64,000 bases of DNA from the NCBI GenBank assembly GCA_963805985.1, contig CAWDWG010000002.1, positions 1 through 64,000 of the forward strand. Direction: 5' to 3'. The notes beneath the pieces are model-generated. The model did not search any database, had not been told where the DNA came from, and worked only from the letters and a program-made list of their open reading frames with translations. The DNA is from Bog-257 sp963805985. GTDB lineage: Bacteria; Acidobacteriota; Terriglobia; Terriglobales; Acidobacteriaceae. Made by a program: the position numbers and the translations under genes. Of the stretch, positions 7,434-16,682 are shown one piece after another (positions within the stretch are counted from its first letter, which is position 1; every line of letters begins with the position of its first letter).

Positions 7434-7650
7434 AGTGCAAGGTCTGTCACAGGGCTAGTGTGCCTGTGATCACTGCGTCGCGCAACCACTACTTCTACGC
7501 TGCTGGTATGCCTTCGGGTCTGGAACGCTGGCATGGCGGAGACGATCTGCACTTCATCACCTTCAGCTGCTATCATCGGCAGCCGCCAGGAAGTTGACTC
7601 TTGGACCTGAGGCACCCGCACAATTATGGTGTCGCCGGCTGAAGAGGCCG
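7405..7650 (+). repeat. Left copy of a ~245-bp inverted repeat containing the RAYT remnant
   Basis: The stretch from about 7405 to 7650 is repeated in reverse complement at about 12826-13080 with many matches, including the RAYT N-terminus, the text after its stop (GTTGACTCTTGGACCTGAGG against GTTGACTCTTAGACTTGGGG as read) and the GTxGCCGGCTGAAG hairpin. The two copies bracket the repeats, the nmrA-like gene, hpnH and the TetR fragment. Confidence 0.6.
7508..7597 (+). pseudogene. REP-associated tyrosine transposase (RAYT) N-terminal remnant
   Basis: The frame from ATG 7508 reads MPSGLERWHGGDDLHFITFS followed by CYHRQPPG and a stop. This is the N-terminus of Y1-type REP-associated transposases, whose catalytic HUH and Tyr motifs come later and are absent here. 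The open frame extends upstream (to 7172) without family similarity. A nearly identical fragment, cut at the same residue, lies inverted at 12887-12973. Confidence 0.7.
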
Positions 7651-7775
7651 CTGAAAAAGTCGGACAAGCCGGATTGTGTCGCCGGCTGAAGCCGGCTCGG
7701 GAACACAAAATAAAGCGCTTGAACGCGGCGCTGAAGCGCCGCACTACCCGACCAAGGCACAATACAGACTTTTTC

Positions 7776-8889
7776 AGCAGCCTGTGAAGCCGTGCCCTGA
7801 AGAGAAAATAGACATCTTATCGGCACGACTGAAGTGTCTGCGTGAGAACCCTGTCGTCCCCGGGGGACTCGAACTCCTTTTACCACTTACCCAGCGCTGA
7901 AGCGCTGGGCTTTCCTATTTTGCGCCCAAGGCGCTGGTTTGGTGGCTAATCAACGATCGCGACGTTCCACCACGGTTTTGTCAACTCAGTTCCCACGCAG
8001 ACACTGAAGTCGTGCCCTGACACGAACCGCCAGCGGGACGAGTTTTTCAGCAGCCTGTGAACCCGTGCCCCGAAGAGAAAATAGACATCTTATCGGCACG
8101 ACTGAAGTCGTGCCCTGACACGAACCCCCAGCGGGACGAGTTTTTTAGCAGCCTGTAAAGCCGTGCCCTGAAGAGAAAATAGACATCTTATCGGCACGAC
8201 TGAAGTGTCTGCGTGAGAACCCTGTCGTCCCCGGGGGACTCGAACTCCTTTTACCACTTACCCAGCGCTGAAGCGCTGGGCTTTCCTATTTTGCGCCCAA
8301 GGCGCTGGTTTGGTGGCTAATCAACGATCGCGACGTTCCACCACGGTTTTGTCAACTCGGTTCCCACGCAGACACTGAAGTCGTGCCCTGACACGAACCG
8401 CCAGCGGGACGAGTTTTTCAGCAGCCTGTGAAGCCCGTGCCCTGAAGAGAAAATAGACATCTTATCGGCACGACTGAAGTCATGCCCTGACACGAACCCC
8501 CAGCGGGACGGCTTTTTCAGCAGCCTGTGAAGCCGTGCCCTGAAGAGAAAATAGACATCTTATCGGCACGACTGAAGTGTCTGCGTGAGAACCCTGTCGT
8601 CCCCGGGGGACTCGAACTCCTTTTACCACTTACCCAGCGCTGAAGCGCTGGGCTTTCCTATTTTGCGCCCAAGGCGCTGGTTTGGTGGCTAATCAACGAT
8701 CGCGACGTTCCACCACGGTTTTGTCAACTCAGTTCCCACGCAGACACTGAAGTCGTGCCCTGACACGAACCGCCAGCGGGACGAGTTTTTCAGCAGCCTG
8801 TGAACCCGTGGCCCGAAGAGAAAATAGACATCTTATCGGCACGACTGAAGTCGTGCCCTGACACGAACCCCCAGCGGGACGAGTTTTTT
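7776..8889. repeat. Three tandem 371/372-bp units
   Basis: Unit starts marked by AGCAGCCTG fall at 7776, 8147 and 8519, with a partial fourth start at 8890. Units are nearly identical. Each contains a 20-bp palindrome CCCAGCGCTGAAGCGCTGGG, a CGCCCAAGGCGCTGG hairpin, and two copies of a sub-repeat containing GAGAAAATAGACATCTTATC and CGGCACGACTGAAGT. No coding frame runs through a unit. The region 7600-9258 holds no supportable gene. Confidence 0.9.
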
Positions 8890-9120
8890 AACAGCCTGTA
8901 AAGCCGGCTCTGGGGTTACTTGGGGAACGTACCCAGCACTCCGCGCCAAGAGCGGGAGCTGCGTGCTGGGCTATCTTGTTGCCGGCGGGCCGAGTGGGAC
9001 TCGGTTCTGCGTCCTGCGATTAGCGATGGCGCCGACAGCGCAGCCGGCCCATCCGTTCTAAAGCGAACTCCGGAACATTCGGGCCTTCGGTTGGGATCAC
9101 TGGCGCTGCGAACGAAAAAC

Positions 9121-9149
9121 CCCACCCAAGCAAGCGAGGCTTGGGTGGG
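9121..9149. repeat. Perfect 11-bp stem palindrome
   Basis: CCCACCCAAGC and GCTTGGGTGGG pair perfectly around AAGCGAG. It is a REP-like hairpin in the gene-free stretch between the 371-bp units and the nmrA-like gene. Confidence 0.6.
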
Positions 9150-9206
9150 CCACCTGTCCTTCTTTCGGACTAACTTGGTGTGAGCTTGCTACGACCTTCC
9201 CGACCA

Positions 9207-9247
9207 AGGTTAGCGTCCAAACGATGGACGCGAACCTGGGCACCGGG
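9207..9247. repeat. REP-like palindrome, AGGTTAGCGTCCA type
   Basis: AGGTTAGCGTCCA and TGGACGCGAACCT are inverted around AACGA, followed by GGGCACCGGG. A related copy lies at 61708-61748. It is within 15 bp of the nmrA-like stop codon. Confidence 0.65.
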
Positions 9248-9258
9248 CATCGGGCTGA

Positions 9259-10152
9259 CTACGCCGCCGATTGCGCGGCTCTCTTATACGCCGGGGCGAA
9301 CACCTCCCGGGCAAATTGCGCGAATGTCACTTTGCCGGTGCGTTTTTGATCGCCTTGGAATGGCCCTTGTATTCTGCGGTATGCCTCCTCCATTTCCACC
9401 AGTAGCCCTGCCATCTCCAGCGACATTCCGGCCTGGCCCATGGCGGCTTTCAACTTGTCGCCCGGGATGGTGACCACATGAATTTGTCGGTCGACGGCCT
9501 GGCCTGCAATGCGAGCCCACTCGTCGAGCGAGAGTTCCTGCGGGCCCACGATATCGATGACGTGGTGGCCGTCGATCGGTTTGAGCAGGAACTCGGCGGC
9601 AACCTCAGCGATGTCCTGGGTGGCGATGAATGGCGCTTTCTCCGATCCCTGGAGCGTCGTGTAGATGGCCCCCTGCGCGATGATCGTCGGCATCGAGAAG
9701 AACAGGTTCTCCATGAACTCGTTCGGGCGCAGCGAGACGATGTTCTTGCCGGCAGCACGGAACTTCTCTTCCGTTTCGTAGTGTCCAACAAGCGGCCCCG
9801 TGCCACTGGGCAGGAACGCTCCTGCACTGGAAAGCTCAACCACATGCAACTCGGGATGCCGGCGGATAACGCTGGCTGCGGCCTCGGCCATGCGTCGGGC
9901 CATGCCCAACGGATCGTGCGAGGTCATGTCGGCAGGGGTCAGCCAGAACAGTGCGTCGGCGCCACGCACCGCCTGCTCAAGAAGAGCGGGGTCACTGTGT
10001 TCACCAGCAATGACTTTTGCGCCGCGGCTGGTTAGGTGTTTTACTTTTTCCGGATGCCGGGCTATCAGAGTGACATCGGACTTGCGGTCAAGAAGTATGT
10101 TGGCGAGTTTGCTGCCGATTTGGCCGGTAGGAGTGGTTACTGCAATCCTCAT
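9259..10152 (-). CDS. NmrA-like NAD(P)-binding oxidoreductase (atypical SDR)
   Basis: A 297-residue atypical short-chain dehydrogenase. The N-terminal Rossmann glycine motif is TPTGQIG (residues 7-13), and the substrate region fits NmrA/QOR2-type proteins (VVELSSAGAFLPSG, then LRPNEFMENL and GPQELSLDEWA). Such proteins reduce quinones or act as redox sensors that bind NAD(P) without catalysis. The ATG start has AAGGAG eight nt upstream. It stands alone between repeat arrays, downstream of the inverted 136-bp copy. The substrate is unknown. Confidence 0.88.
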   Translation of the reverse strand: MRIAVTTPTGQIGSKLANILLDRKSDVTLIARHPEKVKHLTSRGAKVIAGEHSDPALLEQAVRGADALFWLTPADMTSHDPLGMARRMAEAAASVIRRHPELHVVELSSAGAFLPSGTGPLVGHYETEEKFRAAGKNIVSLRPNEFMENLFFSMPTIIAQGAIYTTLQGSEKAPFIATQDIAEVAAEFLLKPIDGHHVIDIVGPQELSLDEWARIAGQAVDRQIHVVTIPGDKLKAAMGQAGMSLEMAGLLVEMEEAYRRIQGPFQGDQKRTGKVTFAQFAREVFAPAYKRAAQSAA

Positions 10153-10269
10153 AAAGTTTTCTCCTTACCCTGCAAGATGTGCAGGCTTTGTCTCTCGCTT
10201 CAGAAAAAGGCAGCGGCTTACCGGTCCAGAACCGCCGATCCCTCGGCTGCGCTCGGGATGACAGAAGGC

Positions 10270-10396
10270 AGTTGTCGGTTGTCAGTTGTCGGTTTTCAGA
10301 AACCCAACCAACATCTTCTCCGTGTCCTCTGTGTCGAAGCCTGCCCTGAGCGAAGCCGAAGGGTGGTGAAAACGATTCTGAATTTCAATTTCAACG
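10270..10396 (-). repeat. Inverted, degenerate copy of the 136-bp unit
   Basis: Read on the minus strand this stretch matches the 136-bp tandem unit at 11983-12700: the GAAATTCA, CGTTTTCACCAC, AAGATGTTGGTTGGGTTTC and CCGACAACTGACAACCG blocks occur in the same order. It carries an extra CTGAGCGAAGCCGAAGG-type insert at 10345-10366. With the tandem array it brackets hpnH in inverted orientation. Confidence 0.75.
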
Positions 10397-10451
10397 AGCT
10401 GCGGTTATGGCTGAGGCTGTCAGCTGCCGATCGAAAGCTAATTGCTAATCG

Positions 10452-11561
<1,110 letters not shown>

Positions 11562-11797
11562 CGAGGTTCGACTCCTCCTGAATTTCGCGACGCGCTTCAC
11601 CAGAAAATGGGGGAACGCCAAAACGCGAAGCCTTCTTCGCTTTTACACCTCTACAGGCCACAATGTCAAGTGTAGTCAATCACTTGGATCTCCCATCTCC
11701 TCCAAAAACCCCTCGTTCCGGTGGGCCGTTTTCCGGGATTTTCCACGTCCGCCAGCTGGTGCAGACCTCCATCATCGGGCCCGCTGCTCGCCGTGCC

Positions 11798-11962
11798 GCA
11801 GACTTCGAGACCTTCGACCCGGCGGTCGTCCTCAACACCATGATCGACCACTACGTCCGCTACCTCGACACCCACCCCGACTTCCGCGCCATCGCCTTCG
11901 GCCGCCACATCAGCACCGCCACCCACGCGCGCGAGTCCTCGCCCACCACCGGCCTGCCCGCG
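11798..11962 (+). pseudogene. Fragment of a TetR-family regulator
   Basis: Fifty-five codons read ADFETFDPAVVLNTMIDHYV, then RYLDTHPDFRAIAFGRHIS and TATHARESSPTTGLPA. This aligns without gaps to the ligand-binding domain of the intact TetR protein at 3272-3958 (LATFDPALILDRVIDAYIAY and so on). The DNA-binding domain is missing upstream, and the 136-bp array begins within about 20 bp of the last matching codon. It is a gene broken at both ends, more likely a separate paralogue remnant than a recent duplicate, since identity is partial. Confidence 0.8.
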
Positions 11963-11982
11963 CAGCGACCCTTCCTATTGTT

Positions 11983-12702
11983 GTCATCACGAGCGGCCGT
12001 CAGGCCGCGAGGGATCTGCTGTTTGAAATTCAAAATCGTTTTCACCACTGAGGACACTGAGGTCACGGAAAAGATGTTGGTTGGATTTCTGAAAACCGAC
12101 AACTGACAACCGATTCTTGTCATCACGAGCGGCCGTTAGGCCGCGAGGGATCTGCTGTTTGAAATTCAAAATCGTTTTCACCACTGAGGACACTGAGGTC
12201 ACGGAAAAGATGTTGGTTGGGTTTCTGAAAACCGACAACTGACAACCGATTCTTGTCATCACGAGCGGCCTCAGGCCGCGAGGGATCTGCTGTTTGAAAT
12301 TCAAAATCGTTTTCACCACTGAGGACACTGAGGTCACGGAAAAGATGTTGGTTGGATTTCTGAAAACCGACAACTGACAACCGATTCTTGTCATCACGAG
12401 CGGCCTCAGGCCGCGAGGGATCTGCTGTTTGAAATTCAAAATCGTTTTCACCACTGAGGACACTGAGGTCACGGAAAAGATGTTGGTTGGGTTTCTGAAA
12501 ACCGACAACTGACAACCGATTCTTGTCATCACGAGCGGCCTTCAGGCCGCGAGGGATCTGCTGTTTGAAATTCAAAGTCGTTTTCACCACTGCGGACACT
12601 GAGGTCACGGAAAAGATGTTGGTTGGGTTTCTGAAAACCGACAACTGACAACCGATTCTTGTCATCACGAGCGGCCTTCAGGCCGCGAGGGATCTGCTGT
12701 CC
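11983..12702. repeat. Tandem array of 136-bp units (five full, one partial)
   Basis: Units begin with GTCATCACGAGCGGCC at 11983, 12119, 12255, 12390, 12525 and 12661 (partial). They differ by single bases or a one-base indel near the CGGCCxTCAGGCCG hairpin. Each ends in GAAAACCGACAACTGACAACCG. Because the unit length is close to a multiple of 3 it gives long frames on the minus strand; those are artefacts. The region 11963-13137 holds no intact gene. Confidence 0.92.
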
Positions 12703-12785
12703 GTCGTATGGAATCGACTCAGCTTTTCTATGACTCGGCCGCGCGAAGCTCGAACGGCCCAGCCCGAAGGGCACCACAATCGTAG

Positions 12786-12805
12786 CCCAGGACGTAAGTC
12801 CTGGG
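12786..12805. repeat. Perfect palindrome CCCAGGAC-GTAA-GTCCTGGG
   Basis: An 8-bp perfect stem with a 4-base loop, a REP-like hairpin just beyond the 136-bp array. Confidence 0.6.
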
Positions 12806-12825
12806 TAAGCAGGTTATATAGAATT

Positions 12826-13085
12826 TCCAGAGCCGGCTTCAGCCGGCGGCACCATAGTTGTGCTGGTGCCCCAAGTCTAAGAGTCAAGTTCCTGGCGGCT
12901 GCCGGTGATAGCATCTGAAGGTGATGAAGTGCAGATCGTCTCCGGCATGCCAGCGTTCCAGACCCGAAGGCATACCAGCTGCGTAGAAGTGGTGGTTGCG
13001 CGACGCAGTGATCACAAGCACACGAGCCCTGTGACAGACCTTGCACTTCCGGGTTTCGAACCTCGGCGAGACCCAGGCCACCCGG
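12826..13085 (-). repeat. Right copy of the ~245-bp inverted repeat
   Basis: Reverse complement of about 7405-7650, including the RAYT remnant, a GCCGGCTTCAGCCGGC hairpin at its left and a GGGTTTCGAACC..GGCGAGACCC palindrome (13051-13074) at its right. Confidence 0.6.
12887..12973 (-). pseudogene. RAYT transposase N-terminal remnant, inverted copy
   Basis: Reads MPSGLERWHAGDDLHFITFR followed by CYHRQPPG and a stop, differing from the fragment at 7508-7597 by only a few residues and ending at the same point. The catalytic part of the transposase is absent. It lies about 160 bp upstream of the AbiEii-like gene. Confidence 0.7.
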
Positions 13086-13137
13086 GAACCCCATTGCGGC
13101 GGTTGTGGCCGCCAGCACTATGTGTGAATATTCTTAG

Positions 13138-14004
13138 ATGGCAGATGCCCCTCTTGATTTTCAATCCGTCCGCAGAATTGCAATCACCGCACTTTTCTCC
13201 GATGACATCCTTTTCGATAAGGTCGTGCTTAAGGGCGGAAACGCTCTCAACATTGCATTAGGAATTAGCGAAAGAAGCTCGCTAGATCTTGACTTTTCAA
13301 TCGAAAACGATTTCGAGGATATTGAGGAAGTGCAAAAGCGGTTATCCGGAGCCTTAACGAAGCGGTTCAGCACAGTTGGGTATGTAGTATTCGATTTCAA
13401 GTTCGAGAGCAAACCGAAGGTTGCGAAAGAGGGGATGAGTCCGCGTTGGGGTGGGTATATGGTCTCGTTCAAACTGATGGACGAGGGAAAGTACTCCCGG
13501 CTGTCGGCCGACATTGATGCGGTACGCCGGGATTCGCTCGTGATTGGGCCGAATATGCAGAGGGTGTTCACTATCGACCTGAGCAAGTGTGAATACGTCA
13601 AGGGCAAGAGAAAAGTGGAATTTGATAGTTACACAGTTTACGTCTATTCGGCAGAGATGATCGCAATAGAGAAACTTCGTGCGATCTGTCAGCAAATGCC
13701 CGAGTATCAATTGAACCGTACACCATCTCCACGTGCGAGAGATTTTTTTGACATACCTCTCATCCATTCCAAGACCGGCATGGATTTTGCTTCAGCGGAC
13801 AACCTTGAGTTGGCGCGGCAAATATTTGCAGCGAAAGAAGTGCCACTTGTTTTGTTGGCAAGTATCGAGGCTTTCAGAGAATTTCATCGCCCAGATTGGG
13901 AGAGCGTTAAAACTTCAACAAAGGGAGACCTGGAGTCGTTCGATTACTATTTCGATTTCGTACTGGGTTTGGTTAAGTCAATGAAGTCCCTTTGGGACAA
14001 ATAG
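13138..14004 (+). CDS. abiEii: AbiEii-family nucleotidyltransferase toxin
   Basis: A 288-residue protein of the AbiEii/AbiGii (DUF1814, COG2253) nucleotidyltransferase family, toxins of type IV AbiE phage-defence systems. The motif KGGNALN (residues 32-38) followed by SSLDLDFS (D50 and D52, metal-binding) is the DNA polymerase-beta-like active site. A later K-L-R-A helix (AIEKLRAICQQ) and ARDFFDI complete the family pattern. No clear Shine-Dalgarno precedes the ATG, so the start is not certain. It is convergent with, and overlaps by 58 bp, an AbiEi-like gene, whereas most AbiE pairs are co-directional operons. Confidence 0.88.
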   Translation: MADAPLDFQSVRRIAITALFSDDILFDKVVLKGGNALNIALGISERSSLDLDFSIENDFEDIEEVQKRLSGALTKRFSTVGYVVFDFKFESKPKVAKEGMSPRWGGYMVSFKLMDEGKYSRLSADIDAVRRDSLVIGPNMQRVFTIDLSKCEYVKGKRKVEFDSYTVYVYSAEMIAIEKLRAICQQMPEYQLNRTPSPRARDFFDIPLIHSKTGMDFASADNLELARQIFAAKEVPLVLLASIEAFREFHRPDWESVKTSTKGDLESFDYYFDFVLGLVKSMKSLWDK

Positions 14005-14855
14005 TCGCCAGTCCGCAACATATTCCTTTCGCGCAGATCGTACGTCAAATAGAAATCGTATTTGAGACCGATATCTTTGAGCCTGTCGTACAGTTTTTCT
14101 GGATATCCGGCTCGCTGCATGTAAAAGCCGATCGCTTGGTGGTATGGGTAGACGTATGCGAGTTTCTTGAGCGTTGCAACGAGTGTTGCTACCGAGATAA
14201 GTGTTCGGGCGCGACGGTAGGCCTCCAGCACCTGGAATACGCCGCCGGAATAGTTTGGGCGAACGACAATGTCGATTAGGGTACGTTCCAGACTGGTTAC
14301 GGGCAATTTCACTCCAGAATAGTCCAGTTGTGTTACCTCAAGTCGGCCAGTATTTTTCCCGGAAATCAAGACTGCTTGGTTGTTGTCATATCGAAAGACA
14401 AAATTTGATTCCCGCTGTCGACCCGAGAACGCTCTGTCAATTCCCTCCTGTGTCAGTATCCCAGATGATTGTTTTGGGCTCTGCTCGGCGTTTACGAAAA
14501 TGATCGATGGGATTTGGTCGGTTAGCCCATGCAAGAAGAGGGCGGTTGCATAGCAAAGATACGCATTTCGTTTCAGTGAGAGAGCAATTTCGTAAGGGCT
14601 CGCCTCTTTCCAGACATACCTGACCGCCTTAGAAGTTAAGCCGTGGTGAACAGGTATGAGCTCGACCTTTTTCATGAGCGTTTTCTCAGTGAGAAATCTG
14701 AGAAAAGGTCGCGTCGTGGTGTTTTGAGCGAGTCGCCAGAAATTACGGTGTTCAGTCAGGATTTTTGAAATGTCGCTTGGCCAGTAGATCCTGTTGGGCA
14801 AGGAATCGAATAGAGCGACTATGTCTTTTCGTGCAATCTGTAAGCGAGTGGCCAT
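13947..14855 (-). CDS. abiEi: AbiEi-like antitoxin / transcriptional regulator
   Basis: A 302-residue protein with an N-terminal winged helix (ATRLQIARKDIVALFDSLPN, then WPSDISKILTEHR) and the AbiEi-type middle and C-terminal domain (YATALFLHGLTDQIP, VTSLERTLIDIVVRP, YRRARTLISV). AbiEi proteins silence the AbiEii toxin mainly by repressing the operon. ATG 14855 has GAGGA eight nt upstream; TTG 14858 is an in-frame alternative. Here the gene faces the toxin tail to tail, so autorepression at its own promoter would not directly control the toxin. Three long palindromes lie 50-300 bp upstream of its start. Confidence 0.85.
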   Translation of the reverse strand: MATRLQIARKDIVALFDSLPNRIYWPSDISKILTEHRNFWRLAQNTTTRPFLRFLTEKTLMKKVELIPVHHGLTSKAVRYVWKEASPYEIALSLKRNAYLCYATALFLHGLTDQIPSIIFVNAEQSPKQSSGILTQEGIDRAFSGRQRESNFVFRYDNNQAVLISGKNTGRLEVTQLDYSGVKLPVTSLERTLIDIVVRPNYSGGVFQVLEAYRRARTLISVATLVATLKKLAYVYPYHQAIGFYMQRAGYPEKLYDRLKDIGLKYDFYLTYDLRERNMLRTGDYLSQRDFIDLTKPSTKSK

Positions 14856-14902
14856 CAAATAGTCCTCAAACCTTTGTGTTTCAGCGGGTTTCGTTCTCTT
14901 TC

Positions 14903-14967
14903 AGGAGCAGGTGCATTTAAATGAGCTTTGGTATATATACCAAAGCTCTTTAAATGCACTTGCTCCT
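14903..14967. repeat. Long near-perfect palindrome 1 upstream of abiEi
   Basis: Arms of about 32 bp run from AGGAGCA to TGCTCCT around the core GGTATATATACC (14930-14941), with one mismatch and one bulged base. The inner 26 bp (GAGCTTTGGTATA and its complement) are perfect. Confidence 0.85.
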
Positions 14968-15016
14968 TTGGAATTTTTGGTTTAGGAGGAAAAGGTATGG
15001 CTTGGAGGACAGCTGC

Positions 15017-15050
15017 ATGTCTCACTTGGTATATATACCAAGTGAGACAT
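15017..15050. repeat. Perfect 34-bp palindrome 2 upstream of abiEi
   Basis: ATGTCTCACTTGGTATA and TATACCAAGTGAGACAT are exact inverted arms. The core TTGGTATATATACCAA is shared with palindromes 1 and 3; the outer parts differ. It is centred 98 bp from palindrome 1. Confidence 0.9.
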
Positions 15051-15117
15051 ACCAGCAATATGGGCCATATTGAATGCAAAATCAAAGGAAACGCGCCTCC
15101 ACCCGATCTCAATATCA

Positions 15118-15149
15118 TATATTGCTTGGTATATATACCAAGCAATATA
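15118..15149. repeat. Perfect 32-bp palindrome 3 upstream of abiEi
   Basis: TATATTGCTTGGTATA and its exact complement meet at the shared core. It is centred 100 bp from palindrome 2 and lies just beyond the stop codon of the PEGA protein. The interval 14856-15191 holds no gene; open frames there come from the palindromes. Confidence 0.9.
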
Positions 15150-15191
15150 ATGAAACATGATGCCAGTTGTCAATAAAACTGCGCCAGGTCT

Positions 15192-16040
15192 TCATTGCTG
15201 CTCCAGATCGGCCGCGACTGTTACCTTACCGCCTGAAACCGCCAGCTTGCGCTCCCAAGTTTTATAGCCTTTCTTGATGACGGTGACCGTATGCGAGCCT
15301 GCCGGCACGTTAGTTTCTGAAGGAGTATCTCCCACAAAGTTGCCATCAATCGAAATCTCAGCTCCGGTGGGGTTCGATGTAATCTCCAAGCGACCGCTAG
15401 CCGAGTCAGAGGTTGCCGCTGCGACCACTGCAGAGGTGGCAGGCGTGGTCGGCATGAACTTTGCGGGATCGAGTTCCATCACGCCATTTGTGTACGCAGT
15501 GATCTCAGTTCCTTTTGGAATAGTTACGTCTTTTCCGTGCATGAAAAGGAAGAATGGCGCCGCAGGCCAAACGATCAGAGCGGTTACCACGATACCGGCT
15601 GTCATCGCGCCCGTATGCCCGCCACCGGACGTTTCCTTCACTGCCCTGAGAGTGTCTTTCTCTCCGTCGGCGAGCTTCACATAGTCGATTTCCACGTTGA
15701 GCTTGCCGCCCCGTGCCATGCGCCTTTTGTGTTCAGCATCGGTGACGGTGCCAATGGCGATGCTGCCCTTGGGGATCACTACCACGTCGTTGACCTTCAC
15801 CTCCTCCACCACCTCGAAATCGATGCTATCGCCAGTTTTGGCGTCGGCGGAGCTAAGGTTTCGGTTTAGTCGGAGTTTTATCGGAGTGCCATTGTCGAGA
15901 ACGAACTTCGCGCCCGTTGCCGATGGTGTTGGGTTTGAGCGTGGAGCAGCTGCACTTTGTTGTTGAGCGGCGGAGAACGGCGCCTCGACCAGCAGTGCGC
16001 AAAGAACCGAAACAAGGACCCTTCGGCCAGTGAAGAGCAT
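15192..16040 (-). CDS. Exported PEGA-domain protein
   Basis: A 282-residue protein. A signal peptide (RVLVSVLCALLVEAPFSAAQ) is followed by a region with a TPIKLRLNRNLSSADAKTGD block found in acidobacterial secreted proteins. A central Gly-rich and hydrophobic segment (MTAGIVVTALIVWPAAPFFL, about residues 145-165) may cross or touch the membrane. The C-terminal 65 residues are a PEGA domain (SNPTGAEISIDGNFVGDTP, then VPAGSHTVTVIKKGY). PEGA domains are extracytoplasmic beta domains of unclear ligand. ATG 16040 has GAGG nine nt upstream. No partner gene is evident. Confidence 0.85.
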   Translation of the reverse strand: MLFTGRRVLVSVLCALLVEAPFSAAQQQSAAAPRSNPTPSATGAKFVLDNGTPIKLRLNRNLSSADAKTGDSIDFEVVEEVKVNDVVVIPKGSIAIGTVTDAEHKRRMARGGKLNVEIDYVKLADGEKDTLRAVKETSGGGHTGAMTAGIVVTALIVWPAAPFFLFMHGKDVTIPKGTEITAYTNGVMELDPAKFMPTTPATSAVVAAATSDSASGRLEITSNPTGAEISIDGNFVGDTPSETNVPAGSHTVTVIKKGYKTWERKLAVSGGKVTVAADLEQQ

Positions 16041-16127
16041 ATTTGTTTCCTCTTGTGGATAGGTTGTGATTGTACGTTGGTCGTGTGCGCTCAGGAACTA
16101 GAAAATAACAGCCGGATGCCGCAGGTC

Positions 16128-16150
16128 GGGTCTCGAACGTCGCGAGACCC
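16128..16150. repeat. REP-like palindrome, GGGTCTCG type, followed by GCTCAGGGCAGGCTC repeats
   Basis: GGGTCTCG and CGAGACCC pair around AACGTCG. Directly after it (16151-16200) GCTCAGGGCAGGCTCC occurs twice. The gap 16041-16682 contains this element, a G-rich run near 16510 and no convincing gene; a minus-strand frame at 16091-16432 runs through the repeats. Confidence 0.6.
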
Positions 16151-16682
16151 TTCGGCAAGCTCAGGGCAGGCTCCTTCGACTTCGCTCAGGGCAGGCTCCG
16201 GGGCACCCGAACCGTTTGCACGACTCGGGCTGGCTTCTACTTTCGTTGTATTGACAGTGAAGGGAAACGCGGTACGCTGATAGGTTGGGCTTAGTGTGCC
16301 CGATGCCTCAGAGAGGTTTGTGAGGCGGAGTTCTTTGAAATCTTTGGTGATTGCTCGGGCAGGGGCGAGCCCATTCCGGGAATCGTTTTCCTCGACGGTG
16401 GGCGTCGGTGGCTTGAATAAGTCCTTGCGCATCTAGAGCTTAGCTATAACCCACTTCGGCTCAAGATTTTGCAGACCGTCTCTAGTGTTTTCAAGATTTT
16501 ACAGAGCCACAGGGGGGAGGGGGTATACCCCTGGACGCGGATGTGGGTTCCGTTTTGGGCATCCGCGACGCCGCGCGCTGTCGTACAGTTCGTTGCGAAG
16601 GTTTTGGATTCTCGTTGCAGGTAGCGAACGACGTGCATCCGGTCTGAGGGCGTCTGATCCCAAGACTGCCCCCAAATAGCGC

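Noticed and set aside
7600..8900. A CRISPR array
   Set aside because: Repeats are 371 bp with no short repeat-spacer alternation; differences do not look like unique spacers and no cas gene is near.
8916..9183. Frames on both strands after the 371-bp units
   Set aside because: Composition is repeat-like and a perfect hairpin interrupts them; no ribosome site or family match.
11987..12777. Three long minus-strand frames with repeated MMTRIGCQLSVF peptides
   Set aside because: They are the 136-bp tandem repeat read as protein; the same repeat read in other frames gives equally long peptides, so there is no gene.
14855..15176. Short frames on both strands containing LVYIP or WYIYQ peptides
   Set aside because: They are encoded by the shared TTGGTATATATACCAA palindromes and have no family similarity.
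16091..16432. Minus-strand frame of 113 codons
   Set aside because: Its second half is the GCTCAGGGCAGGCTC repeat and a REP palindrome; no homology is recognised in the first half.
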